A stretch of 5,332 bases of DNA from Bacteroidota bacterium (GCA_020047835.1 JAIFNJ010000047.1:1-5332), one strand, 5' to 3'. Shown: positions 1 to 5,332, numbered from the stretch's first letter. Notes: generated by a model not told the origin, from the sequence alone. Program-made: numbers and translations.

Positions 1-266
1 TTACCGGACTTAGCAAAATTGCCCGTGTTGTTGATGCCTATGCCCGCAGGTTGCAGGTTCAGGAACGATTGACCACACAAATAAAAGATTGCATTCAGCA
101 AACCCTTAATCCGCTGGGAGTAGCTGTTGTAATTGAGGCGCAGCACCTTTGTATGCAAATGCGTGGCGTTCAGAAACAAAATTCGACTACCACAACTTCC
201 GATTTTACGGGCGCTTTCGAACGGGTAGCCACCCGCGAAGAATTTATTCGCCTCATCAGGGGATAA
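1..266 (+). CDS. folE: GTP cyclohydrolase I, C-terminal part (5' end outside window)
   Basis: FolE converts GTP to 7,8-dihydroneopterin triphosphate in the cytoplasm, the first step of folate/pterin synthesis. The window holds only the last 87 or so codons, read in the frame starting at base 3. The translation begins TGLSKIARVVDAYARR and contains QVQERLT, the HLC segment (the Cys at 150-152 corresponds to the family's zinc-ligand cysteine near the C-terminus) and the STTTTS stretch. These match the C-terminal half of the E. coli enzyme closely. It ends at TAA 264-266 with the usual short EEFIRLIRG-like tail, so the 3' end looks intact. An apparent TTG start at 51 is internal and not a real start. 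The next gene follows after 75 bp and is probably a separate transcription unit. Confidence 0.96.
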   Translation, partial: TGLSKIARVVDAYARRLQVQERLTTQIKDCIQQTLNPLGVAVVIEAQHLCMQMRGVQKQNSTTTTSDFTGAFERVATREEFIRLIRG

Positions 267-327
267 CAGGTAGCAATTTCATTAACTACTCTTAACATTC
301 TGGTAACCGAAAATTCGCCAGAAGTAC

Positions 328-335
328 TATTTTTG
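328..335 (+). promoter_or_regulatory. Possible Bacteroidota -7 promoter box
   Basis: TATTTTTG matches the Bacteroidota sigma-ABfr -7 consensus TAnnTTTG at every fixed position. It lies 6 bp before the ATG at 342, so the transcript would start at or very near the start codon. No clear -33 TTG/TTTG element is visible at the expected distance upstream, and T-rich DNA gives such matches by chance. Confidence 0.33.
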
Positions 336-341
336 ACCCCA

Positions 342-644
342 ATGAAAATACAGAAGAACATATTATTCCGACTTCTATTTCTGATGTCTGTACTTTTCTG
401 TTTAGGACTCGAGGTTTATTCCTATTCGGGCCTATCCAGCTATGGCATCGAAATTTCTGACGAAAGAAATTGTGAGGATAATACTATTTTGAGTGATGTG
501 GATTCTTTTGATGATGACCATATTAATCACGTCGTCGAGCCATGTTTTGCTCCGGAACCAGTGACACAAATACCGGTTTCAGGCAACGGTTTTTTATTGG
601 CACAATTCACCCATTCGAGCTGGCAACCGCCCAGGCATTCCTGA
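342..644 (+). CDS. Small exported or membrane-anchored protein, unknown function
   Basis: I do not recognise a family. The 100-residue product starts with a basic stretch (MKIQKN) and a hydrophobic segment at about residues 7-26, which fits a signal peptide or N-terminal anchor. A clear signal peptidase site is not obvious, though cleavage near VYS (25-27) is possible. The mature part is acidic (DSFDDDHINH at about 54-63), has two cysteines (C44, C68) that could form a disulfide outside the cytoplasm, and ends in an unusual HSSWQPPRHS. I chose ATG 342 over the in-frame TTG at 333 because it places the basic N-terminus directly before the hydrophobic core and no ribosome-binding site favours the TTG. 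Gene reality is supported by the signal-like N-terminus, the near-perfect promoter box and the downstream hairpin. It shows no link to folE upstream. Confidence 0.68.
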   Translation: MKIQKNILFRLLFLMSVLFCLGLEVYSYSGLSSYGIEISDERNCEDNTILSDVDSFDDDHINHVVEPCFAPEPVTQIPVSGNGFLLAQFTHSSWQPPRHS

Positions 645-681
645 AAAATAATTTCAGTTTAAATTTCTGATAAAAAGGCCA

Positions 682-710
682 TTCCGATATTCATCGGAAA
701 GCTATTCTTT
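682..710 (+). terminator. Probable intrinsic terminator after the small exported protein
   Basis: A perfect 7-bp inverted repeat, TTCCGAT (682-688) and ATCGGAA (693-699), encloses a 4-nt loop. A few weaker outer pairs (GGCC against GCT) may extend it. The downstream DNA (703-721) is T-rich but not a pure T run, and there is an A-run upstream (672-676). It lies 38 bp after the stop at 644 and before the gene at 772. The rest of 645-771 shows only AT-rich DNA with no gene. Confidence 0.45.
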
Positions 711-771
711 ACTTTAATTTTAACTCAATAGTAAAAAATGGGTTCAATTCATCATTTAAATAGTTCTTGCC

Positions 772-1122
772 ATGGAATACAATAATATTTTCGAAAACAA
801 GCGAACTAATCATCAAAGTTATTCAAATCACAGGTACCAGGAAAGACCACATTATGCTCAAAACATGTGTCCTTCCTATCGGAGCAACCACATTAATTAT
901 AAATTACAGTATTTTCTGGAATACCTTAAAAAAAGCCGAAAACTAAAGCTGGCAATCCTAATCACAATCATTCTGATTCTGGCAATCTTAATTGCTGCAA
1001 TTGTTATTTTACTGCCTATCATCTCAAAATTAATCGGATTCGTCGATCAAAACGGTGTACAGGGAATAGTGGAAGCCCTAACTGATTTTCTGAACAAATT
1101 GTGGAGAGGAACTTCCAAATAA
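772..1122 (+). CDS. Single-span membrane protein, unknown function
   Basis: The 116-residue product has three parts. A polar, Asn/His/Tyr/Arg-rich N-terminal half (about 1-45) contains one cysteine, C33. A basic stretch follows (KKSRKLK, 53-59), then a long Ile/Leu-rich transmembrane helix (about 60-88). The C-terminus (about 92-113) is short and probably amphipathic (NGVQGIVEALTDFLNKLW). The positive residues just before the helix predict an N-in, C-out topology. I know no function for this arrangement. It lies 31 bp upstream of the yqaA-like gene on the same strand, so the two are likely co-transcribed, and this may be the first gene of the metal-transport cluster. The ATG at 772 has no Shine-Dalgarno sequence, as elsewhere in the window. 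No good promoter match was found in 700-771; the best is TAATTTTA at 715-722, one base off the -7 consensus. Confidence 0.75.
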   Translation: MEYNNIFENKRTNHQSYSNHRYQERPHYAQNMCPSYRSNHINYKLQYFLEYLKKSRKLKLAILITIILILAILIAAIVILLPIISKLIGFVDQNGVQGIVEALTDFLNKLWRGTSK

Positions 1123-1153
1123 ACTAAAAGAAACACTTTTATATATATTTTCA

Positions 1154-1768
1154 ATGAATGGACTAAAAAGAATATATGATTGGATATTAAAATGGGCTGA
1201 GACACCATATGGACCATTGGCACTTTTCACTCTTGCATTTGTCGAATCCGTTTTTTTTCCAATACCTCCGGACGTATTGCTCATTGCGCTGGCTTTAGGA
1301 AGTCAGGAAAAATCGTTCCGATTTGCATTAAACTGCACCGCAGGATCTGTTCTTGGTGCGTTTGTAGGTTATGGATTAGGTCATTATACCTGGATTGCGG
1401 CTAATGGAGAATTTACCTCATTTGCCAATTTCTTTTTCAACAATATACCTGGATTTTCAATCGAGCTATTCAACAGCATCAAGGCCCTGTTTAATGAATG
1501 GGATTTCTGGGTCATCTTTACTGCCGGCTTCACTCCTATTCCATACAAAGTTTTTACCATAACTGCTGGCGTGTTTGACCTCAACCTGATCATGTTTTTT
1601 ATTGCATCGGTAATTAGCCGCGGAACACGATTCTTTTTGATTGCATTTCTGATCTGGAAATTTGGACCGGGAATTAAGCGGTTTATAGAAAAATACTTCA
1701 ATTTTCTGGCAATAGGTTTTACCGGAGCTTTGGTTGGGGGTTTTGTATTAATTAAGTATCTACTTTAA
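1154..1768 (+). CDS. YqaA family membrane protein (DedA/VTT superfamily)
   Basis: This 204-residue integral membrane protein belongs to the YqaA branch of the DedA/SNARE-associated (VTT) superfamily. DedA members support membrane homeostasis, and some move undecaprenyl phosphate or phosphatidylethanolamine across the membrane. The role of the YqaA branch is poorly known. Diagnostic features are the acidic residue E31 followed by FFPIPPD (34-40), the glycine-rich membrane segment GSVLGAFVGYGLG (64-76), the re-entrant-loop motif GFTPIPYK (125-132) followed by an ITAG turn, and SRGTRFF (155-161). A hydrophobic helix ends the protein (about 184-204). The length fits full-size family members. The ATG at 1154 puts the usual amphipathic helix (LKRIYDWILKWAETPYGP) at the N-terminus. 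It is 31 bp after the unknown membrane protein and 10 bp before terC, so it is almost certainly in one operon with terC. Confidence 0.9.
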   Translation: MNGLKRIYDWILKWAETPYGPLALFTLAFVESVFFPIPPDVLLIALALGSQEKSFRFALNCTAGSVLGAFVGYGLGHYTWIAANGEFTSFANFFFNNIPGFSIELFNSIKALFNEWDFWVIFTAGFTPIPYKVFTITAGVFDLNLIMFFIASVISRGTRFFLIAFLIWKFGPGIKRFIEKYFNFLAIGFTGALVGGFVLIKYLL

Positions 1769-1778
1769 AAATTAAAAT

Positions 1779-2720
1779 ATGATTATTGACATTTATGTTT
1801 GGATTGGTTTTATTGCTTTCGTAGTCCTGTTACTGGCCCTCGATCTGGGTGTTTTTCACCGCAAATCGCATGAAGTGAAAATTAAGGAAGCGCTTATCTG
1901 GAGTGCCGTATGGATTTCACTGGCCTTAATTTTCAATTATGGCATTTACATTTTTATGGGTAAAGAAAAAGCTCTTGAATTTCTTACCGGTTACCTCATT
2001 GAAAAATCGTTGAGCGTAGATAATCTGTTTGTGTTTATAATGCTGTTTACATTTTTCAAAGTTGAACCCAGATACCAGCACAAAGTTTTATTTTGGGGAA
2101 TACTGGGAGCATTGATTATGCGCGCCATTTTCATCTTTGCCGGAGTTGCCCTGATCAGCCGGTTTCATTGGATCATCTATATTTTTGGCGCATTCCTGGT
2201 TTTTACCGGAATCAAGATGCTTTTCCACAAAGACGAAGAAGTTACACCGGACAAAAATCCATTGGTCAGGTTATTCAAAAAGTTCTTTCCGGTGACGGAG
2301 CAAATGCACGGTGGTAATTTTTTCGTAAAAATAAACTCAAAAACAGTAGCAACTCCTTTATTTATTGTATTGTTGGTTGTTGAATTTACCGACCTGATCT
2401 TTGCTGTTGATTCTATTCCGGCCATTCTTGCCATATCAAGCGACAGCTTTATCATTTTCACCTCTAATGTTTTCGCTATTTTGGGGCTGCGGGCTTTATA
2501 TTTTGCACTTGCCGGAATAACCCAATATTTTCATTACCTCAAATATGGTTTATCGGCCATTCTGGTTTTTGTAGGTGTAAAAATGGTCATTGTCGGATTT
2601 TATAAAATTCCAATTGTCTATTCGCTCTTAACAATACTGGGAATATTGATCGTATCCATTGTACTTTCGATCATTTTTCCTCAAAAAGAAAAACAAATCA
2701 ATCACTTAAATCATCATTAA
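1779..2720 (+). CDS. TerC/Alx family membrane protein, probable Mn2+ exporter
   Basis: This is a 313-residue polytopic membrane protein of the TerC family. Characterised relatives (E. coli Alx, B. subtilis MeeF/MeeY) export Mn2+ and help load metal into secreted enzymes; others are linked to tellurium resistance. Visible hallmarks are LDLGVF near the N-terminus (21-26, D22), EKSLSVDNLFVF (75-86, with E75 and D81), and EFTDLIFAVDSIPA (202-215, with E202, D205 and D211). The repeated acidic motifs lie in membrane helices and are the expected metal-binding positions. About eight or nine hydrophobic segments are visible, with a charged loop at about 150-190. The C-terminal tail is basic and ends in INHLNHH, a small His cluster. 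It starts 10 bp after yqaA, and its stop is followed after one base by the zinc-ribbon gene, implying co-transcription and probably coupled translation. No riboswitch fits in the 10-bp leader. Manganese as substrate is inferred from family and neighbours. Confidence 0.93.
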   Translation: MIIDIYVWIGFIAFVVLLLALDLGVFHRKSHEVKIKEALIWSAVWISLALIFNYGIYIFMGKEKALEFLTGYLIEKSLSVDNLFVFIMLFTFFKVEPRYQHKVLFWGILGALIMRAIFIFAGVALISRFHWIIYIFGAFLVFTGIKMLFHKDEEVTPDKNPLVRLFKKFFPVTEQMHGGNFFVKINSKTVATPLFIVLLVVEFTDLIFAVDSIPAILAISSDSFIIFTSNVFAILGLRALYFALAGITQYFHYLKYGLSAILVFVGVKMVIVGFYKIPIVYSLLTILGILIVSIVLSIIFPQKEKQINHLNHH

Positions 2721-2721
2721 C

Positions 2722-2997
2722 ATGAACTGTCCAATTTGCCACGTGGCCCTCGTCATATCCGACAAGCAGGGCATCGAAATTGATTACTGCCCTAAATGCC
2801 GCGGAATCTGGCTCGATCGCGGAGAGCTCGACAAAATAATTGAGCGATCGACTCCTGAAGGCCAAAACCGGTTTTATGGATCCAATCAATCGTTTAATCA
2901 GCATCACAGCGATCATGATCGCCATAAATACCATAACGACAGTGATTATTACAAACATCATAAACAAAAAAACTGGTTATCCGATTTGTTTGATTAG
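2722..2997 (+). CDS. Small zinc-ribbon protein (zf-TFIIB type) with His-rich tail
   Basis: The 91-residue protein begins with MNCPIC and has a second pair in YCPKCRGIWLDRGELDKII, so C3/C6 and C23/C26 form a four-cysteine zinc ribbon. The CRGIWLDRGEL signature is typical of bacterial zf-TFIIB domain proteins. Their function is not established; a role in metal binding or protein contacts is likely. Residues 60-80 form a polar tail with seven histidines (61, 62, 65, 68, 71, 79, 80), and the protein ends in NWLSDLFD. A similar short hydrophobic-acidic ending is often seen in relatives, from memory. ATG 2722 is one base after the terC stop and puts the first Cys pair at the very N-terminus, as is usual. 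Its place between two Mn-exporter genes suggests a metal-sensing or metal-buffering helper; that is inference. A strong terminator follows. Confidence 0.88.
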   Translation: MNCPICHVALVISDKQGIEIDYCPKCRGIWLDRGELDKIIERSTPEGQNRFYGSNQSFNQHHSDHDRHKYHNDSDYYKHHKQKNWLSDLFD

Positions 2998-3009
2998 CTC
3001 CTAAGTTTA

Positions 3010-3050
3010 CAGCCGGGATCCTATTGCCCGGCTGCATTTTATTTTTTTCT
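3010..3050 (+). terminator. Strong intrinsic terminator between zinc-ribbon gene and mntP
   Basis: A perfect 8-bp GC-rich stem, CAGCCGGG (3010-3017) and CCCGGCTG (3027-3034), encloses a 9-nt loop. It is followed by a T-rich tract, CATTTTATTTTTTT (3035-3048). This is a textbook Rho-independent terminator on the plus strand, 12 bp after the stop at 2997. Its T tract runs right up to the mntP ATG at 3051, so mntP must depend on readthrough or on a promoter inside the upstream genes. Confidence 0.85.
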
Positions 3051-3611
3051 ATGGATATTTTTACAATACTTTTAATTGCAATTGGGCTTTCATTCGACAC
3101 ATTCGCTGTTTCTATAACCACCGGATTGTCAATAAGTTACATTCGGTTCTGGCAAGGAGTTAAAATTGCAGCTACGCTTTCATTTTTTCAGGCGCTCATG
3201 CCATTATTGGGTTATATATTGGGGAAACAAGTGGAAAATCTGATTAGCGACTATGATCATTGGATTGCATTCGGGTTGTTATTTTTGCTTGGATTTAAAA
3301 TGATTTATGAAAGCTTTGTCAAAGAAAAGGATGCTAGCAGCTCTAATCCGTTAAAAACAATGGTGCTTCTGGGAATGGCTGTTGCTACCAGTATTGATGC
3401 TTTGGTGGTTGGAATTAGCTTCGCTTTTGTTACAATAAACATCTATTTGGCAATATTCATAATCGGTGCAGTAACTTTTTTAGTTTCGATGATTGGTATG
3501 CTGTTTGGCAAAAAGCTAGGTGGAAAACTAGGAAAACAAATGGAAATTATTGGTGGGATAATTTTAATAGGTATCGGGTTCAGAATACTTTTAAGCCATA
3601 TTTTAATCTGA
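3051..3611 (+). CDS. mntP: Manganese efflux pump MntP
   Basis: MntP exports Mn2+ across the inner membrane and protects against manganese excess. The 186-residue product has the family length and about six hydrophobic helices. It aligns by eye with E. coli MntP: GLSFDTFAVS (12-21) carries the conserved D16, DHWIAFGLLFLLG (69-81) and the MIYE motif with E87 follow, and the second-half motif ATSIDALVVG (112-121) carries D116, equivalent to the second essential aspartate. The charged loop KEKDASSS (91-98) separates the two halves, and IIGGIILIGIGFRIL forms the last helix. I chose ATG 3051 over the in-frame TTG at 3024, which lies inside the terminator hairpin and would add a non-family leader. 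There is no Shine-Dalgarno sequence; the leader is T-rich. No yybP-ykoY riboswitch is present, unlike E. coli mntP. The stop at 3609-3611 nearly meets the convergent lactonase gene. Confidence 0.95.
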   Translation: MDIFTILLIAIGLSFDTFAVSITTGLSISYIRFWQGVKIAATLSFFQALMPLLGYILGKQVENLISDYDHWIAFGLLFLLGFKMIYESFVKEKDASSSNPLKTMVLLGMAVATSIDALVVGISFAFVTINIYLAIFIIGAVTFLVSMIGMLFGKKLGGKLGKQMEIIGGIILIGIGFRILLSHILI

Positions 3612-3624
3612 GAAATTCTCTATT

Positions 3625-4671
3625 TCAGAAACTGCAAACAAACGTGATATCGTTGCTCTTTTGGTTGGCAACCAATAAAAATTGCCCGGTTGGGTCGAGA
3701 GTGAAATTACGCGGCCAATTTCCTTCAACCGATACGGTCTGCACCATTTCCAATTTTCCACTGGTATTGTCGCGCTTAAAAACAGCAATGCTGTTATGGC
3801 CACGGTTCGACCCGTAAACAAATCGGCCATCAACCGATAAATGAATGTCAGCACACCAACTTTCACCTATATAATCTTTGGGTACTGTTTTTATGGTTTG
3901 AACCGTCTTCCATTCGCCCCCATATTTCATGATAACAGCAACGCTCGAATTCAATTCATTAATAACATAGATAAATCGTCCGTCAGATGAAAAATCAAAA
4001 TGGCGCGGACCTGATCCTGGGAAAAGCTTAATAAAAGGTTGGGCATCGGGTTTCAATGGAACTTCGCCCGCACCAACACGATAAATTTTTAATTCGTCGA
4101 TACCTAAATCGGCAGCAAATAAAAGTTTACCAGTAGCATCGAACCGGGCCGAATGCGCATGGGGCTCGGATTGCCTGCCCGGAAACGGCCCACTACCCTC
4201 ATGTTGAATGCGCTGAACCATCTCAGAAAGACTACCGTTGGGCAAAACATTAAATACCGATAGATTTCCACCTGAATAATTTGAAGCGACCAGTCTCTTT
4301 CCATCGGGAGAAATACCAACATGACAAGGATTCGCACCGTTCGTTTGTACATGATTGAGGAAGGTAAGCCTACCTTTTTCTTCAATCCTGAAAGCAGAAA
4401 TTCCTCCACTGTTATTCTTATCCGGATCATCAACCTCGTCAACCGAATACAAAAATTTCTTGTCAGCAGAAATAGTTAAAAAGGAAGGGTTATTACACAC
4501 GATTGGCATTTTTAAATTTACCAGTCGTCCGGTCTGATCATTAAACGAATAAACAAAAATACCCTCAGCCATTCCTGTGGTATAGGTTCCCACATAAAGG
4601 ATATGTTTTTTGGCTTCAGCGCCCTGTGTCATCAAAAAAAAGCTGAATAAGCAGATTGTGAATAGTTTCAT
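3625..4671 (-). CDS. Exported lactonase-family beta-propeller (6-phosphogluconolactonase-like), 3' end abnormal
   Basis: The 348-residue product belongs to the lactonase (Pgl/YbhE-type) seven-bladed propeller family, whose characterised members hydrolyse 6-phosphogluconolactone or related lactones. A signal peptide (1-20, ending GAEA before KK) predicts export, so a cytoplasmic pentose-phosphate role is unlikely. Family motifs are in order: YVGTYT (26-31), NPSFLTIS (61-68), ANPCHVGISPDG (113-124), NYSGGNLSVF (131-140), SEPHAHSARFD (168-178), GPRHFDFSSDGRF (221-233), SWCADIHLSVDGRF (271-284) and GNWPRNFTLDPTG (317-329). The frame given ends QKSNDITFVCSF, but family members continue about 25 residues further with a strand and a final V-rich segment that closes the last blade. 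One extra T in ACGTTTG (minus strand, about 3640-3645) would explain this. Shifting frame there gives ITLFAVSEIENFSD, ending at TAA (3603-3605) inside the mntP 3' end. Even then the closing strand is missing. Enzyme activity is uncertain. Confidence 0.87.
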   Translation of the reverse strand: MKLFTICLFSFFLMTQGAEAKKHILYVGTYTTGMAEGIFVYSFNDQTGRLVNLKMPIVCNNPSFLTISADKKFLYSVDEVDDPDKNNSGGISAFRIEEKGRLTFLNHVQTNGANPCHVGISPDGKRLVASNYSGGNLSVFNVLPNGSLSEMVQRIQHEGSGPFPGRQSEPHAHSARFDATGKLLFAADLGIDELKIYRVGAGEVPLKPDAQPFIKLFPGSGPRHFDFSSDGRFIYVINELNSSVAVIMKYGGEWKTVQTIKTVPKDYIGESWCADIHLSVDGRFVYGSNRGHNSIAVFKRDNTSGKLEMVQTVSVEGNWPRNFTLDPTGQFLLVANQKSNDITFVCSF

Positions 4672-4752
4672 GAAAATATTTTTTAGTATGAATAACTTAT
4701 TTGAATCTCTGTTGTTTTTTAATTAGATAGTCAAAATTAAAAATTTAATTCC
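4672..4752. promoter_or_regulatory. Shared divergent promoter region of the two propeller genes
   Basis: This AT-rich region of about 80 bp separates the two divergent start codons and must hold both promoters unless transcription starts further in. On the minus strand, TAATTTTG (reading 4739 down to 4732) matches the -7 consensus TAnnTTTG and would give the lactonase an untranslated leader of roughly 55 nt. No clear -33 partner is seen. On the plus strand a TTTG at 4700-4703 is followed 20 bp later by a poor -7 candidate, TAGATAGT (4724-4731), so the plus promoter is less certain. No operator palindrome was recognised. Confidence 0.4.
4732..4739 (-). promoter_or_regulatory. Candidate -7 box for the lactonase gene
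   Basis: Read on the minus strand this is TAATTTTG, a full match to the Bacteroidota -7 consensus TAnnTTTG. It lies about 60 bp upstream of the lactonase ATG (4671). The lack of a visible -33 element and the AT-rich background keep confidence low. Confidence 0.33.
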
Positions 4753-5332
4753 ATGAAACTACGAATCTTTTCTTTGCTTGTTCTTTCATTTTTAGTACTG
4801 AACTCATTCTCGCAAACACTCACTCCTCAATGGACGACCAGCGATGGATTAAAAACACCCGAGTCGGTCTTGTATGATTCTCAAACAAACAGCATTTACG
4901 TCAGTAACATTAATGGTCAGGCCTCTGAAAAAGATGGTAATGGCTTTATTTCCATATTGGGTATTGATGGAAAAGTGAAAACGCTAAATTGGATAAGCGG
5001 ACTTAATGCGCCCAAAGGGCTAGCTATTTACAATGGGAATCTGTATGTAGCCGACATTGATGAATTGGTAATCATCAATATGAAAGAGGCCAAAATTACC
5101 AAACGCATAAAACAGGAAAAGGCAATATTTCTGAATGATGTTACAGCTGCCGAAGACGGAACAATTTTTGTTTCGGACACGCGCGACAACAAAGTTTACA
5201 TTTTGACCAATGATCAGTTGGTCGTGTGGCTGGAAGATAAGCTGATCGTCAGTCCGAATGGATTATGGGCAGAGAAAGGAAAACTCTACATTGGCACCGG
5301 GCAGATTCTTCAGGCCGATATAAAAACAAAGG
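4753..5332 (+). CDS. Exported SMP-30/gluconolactonase-like beta-propeller (3' end outside window)
   Basis: An open frame from ATG 4753 runs off the window end (193 complete codons seen). The N-terminus is a clear signal peptide (MKLRIFSLLVLSFLVLNSFSQ, cleaved near 20-21), so the protein is exported. The mature part shows propeller-type repeats: PESVLYD...IYVSN (36-52), LNAPKGLAI...LYVAD (84-101), FLNDVTAAEDGTIFVSD (126-142) and SPNGLWAEKGKLYIG (167-181). E37, N128 and N169 fall in contexts resembling the metal-binding or substrate-binding E, ND and PNG motifs of SMP-30/gluconolactonase enzymes; the last expected ligand, an Asp, lies beyond the window. These enzymes hydrolyse sugar lactones using a divalent metal. 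An alternative is a non-enzymatic NHL-like propeller, since the fit to SMP-30 is loose. It is divergent from the lactonase gene and may share its regulation. Confidence 0.8.
   Translation, partial: MKLRIFSLLVLSFLVLNSFSQTLTPQWTTSDGLKTPESVLYDSQTNSIYVSNINGQASEKDGNGFISILGIDGKVKTLNWISGLNAPKGLAIYNGNLYVADIDELVIINMKEAKITKRIKQEKAIFLNDVTAAEDGTIFVSDTRDNKVYILTNDQLVVWLEDKLIVSPNGLWAEKGKLYIGTGQILQADIKTK

Noticed and set aside
170..361. Minus-strand reading frame over the folE end
   Set aside because: It overlaps the well-supported folE frame antisense, has no family features or promoter, and is a chance open frame. The same holds for the other antisense and alternate-frame stretches inside yqaA, terC, mntP and the lactonase gene.
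1144..1151. TATATTTT as a -7 box for the yqaA-terC operon
   Set aside because: It is one base off consensus in a very AT-rich stretch, with no TTG at the expected upstream distance. Tight spacing favours transcription from further upstream.
3040..3047. TATTTTTT as a -7 promoter box for mntP
   Set aside because: It lacks the final G of the consensus, has no -33 partner at the right distance, and is better explained as the T tract of the terminator.
2998..3050. yybP-ykoY manganese riboswitch upstream of mntP or terC
   Set aside because: E. coli alx and mntP carry this element, but the leaders here are only 10 and 53 bp long, and the 53-bp one is filled by a simple terminator hairpin. No riboswitch core was seen in the 645-771 or 1123-1153 gaps.
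3024..3050. TTG start at 3024 for mntP
   Set aside because: It lies inside the terminator hairpin and would add nine residues (MPGCILFFS) absent from the family. ATG 3051 puts the conserved Asp at residue 16, as in E. coli MntP.
3603..3866. Separate minus-strand gene in the alternate frame of the lactonase 3' end
   Set aside because: Most of it is a shadow of the lactonase frame. Only its last 12 or so residues make sense, and those are better read as the frameshifted tail of the lactonase.

Overview
This AT-rich window looks like chromosomal DNA from a Bacteroidota bacterium. The start codons lack Shine-Dalgarno sequences and are preceded by A/T-rich leaders. Two upstream regions contain a match to the Bacteroidota -7 promoter box (TAnnTTTG). 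One secreted protein has a signal peptide ending in SFSQ, which is common in that phylum. The genus cannot be fixed from the sequence.

Layout. Positions 1-266 hold the 3' end of folE (GTP cyclohydrolase I). Position 342-644 is a small exported or membrane-anchored protein of unknown function, followed by a likely terminator. Next comes a tight run of plus-strand genes: an unknown single-span membrane protein (772-1122), a YqaA/DedA-type membrane protein (1154-1768), a TerC-family metal transporter (1779-2720) and a small zinc-ribbon protein with a histidine-rich tail (2722-2997). A strong hairpin terminator (3010-3050) closes this run. The manganese exporter mntP (3051-3611) starts directly after it. 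On the minus strand, 3625-4671 encodes an exported lactonase-family seven-bladed beta-propeller whose 3' end looks frameshifted and shortened where it meets mntP. Divergent from it, 4753 to the window end encodes an exported SMP-30/gluconolactonase-like propeller that runs out of the window.

How the genes may work together. TerC (Alx/MeeF-like) and MntP belong to two unrelated families that both export Mn2+. Their adjacency, with a metal-binding-type zinc-ribbon protein between them, suggests a metal-efflux or metal-homeostasis cluster, with YqaA and the unknown membrane protein as possible membrane partners. The two divergent propeller genes share an 80-bp intergenic region and may act together on sugar lactones or related compounds outside the cytoplasm. 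No CRISPR array, mobile element, tRNA or rRNA was seen. No stretch longer than about 130 bp lacks a gene. The most interesting points are the two-exporter cluster split by a terminator and the damaged or re-formed lactonase 3' end.
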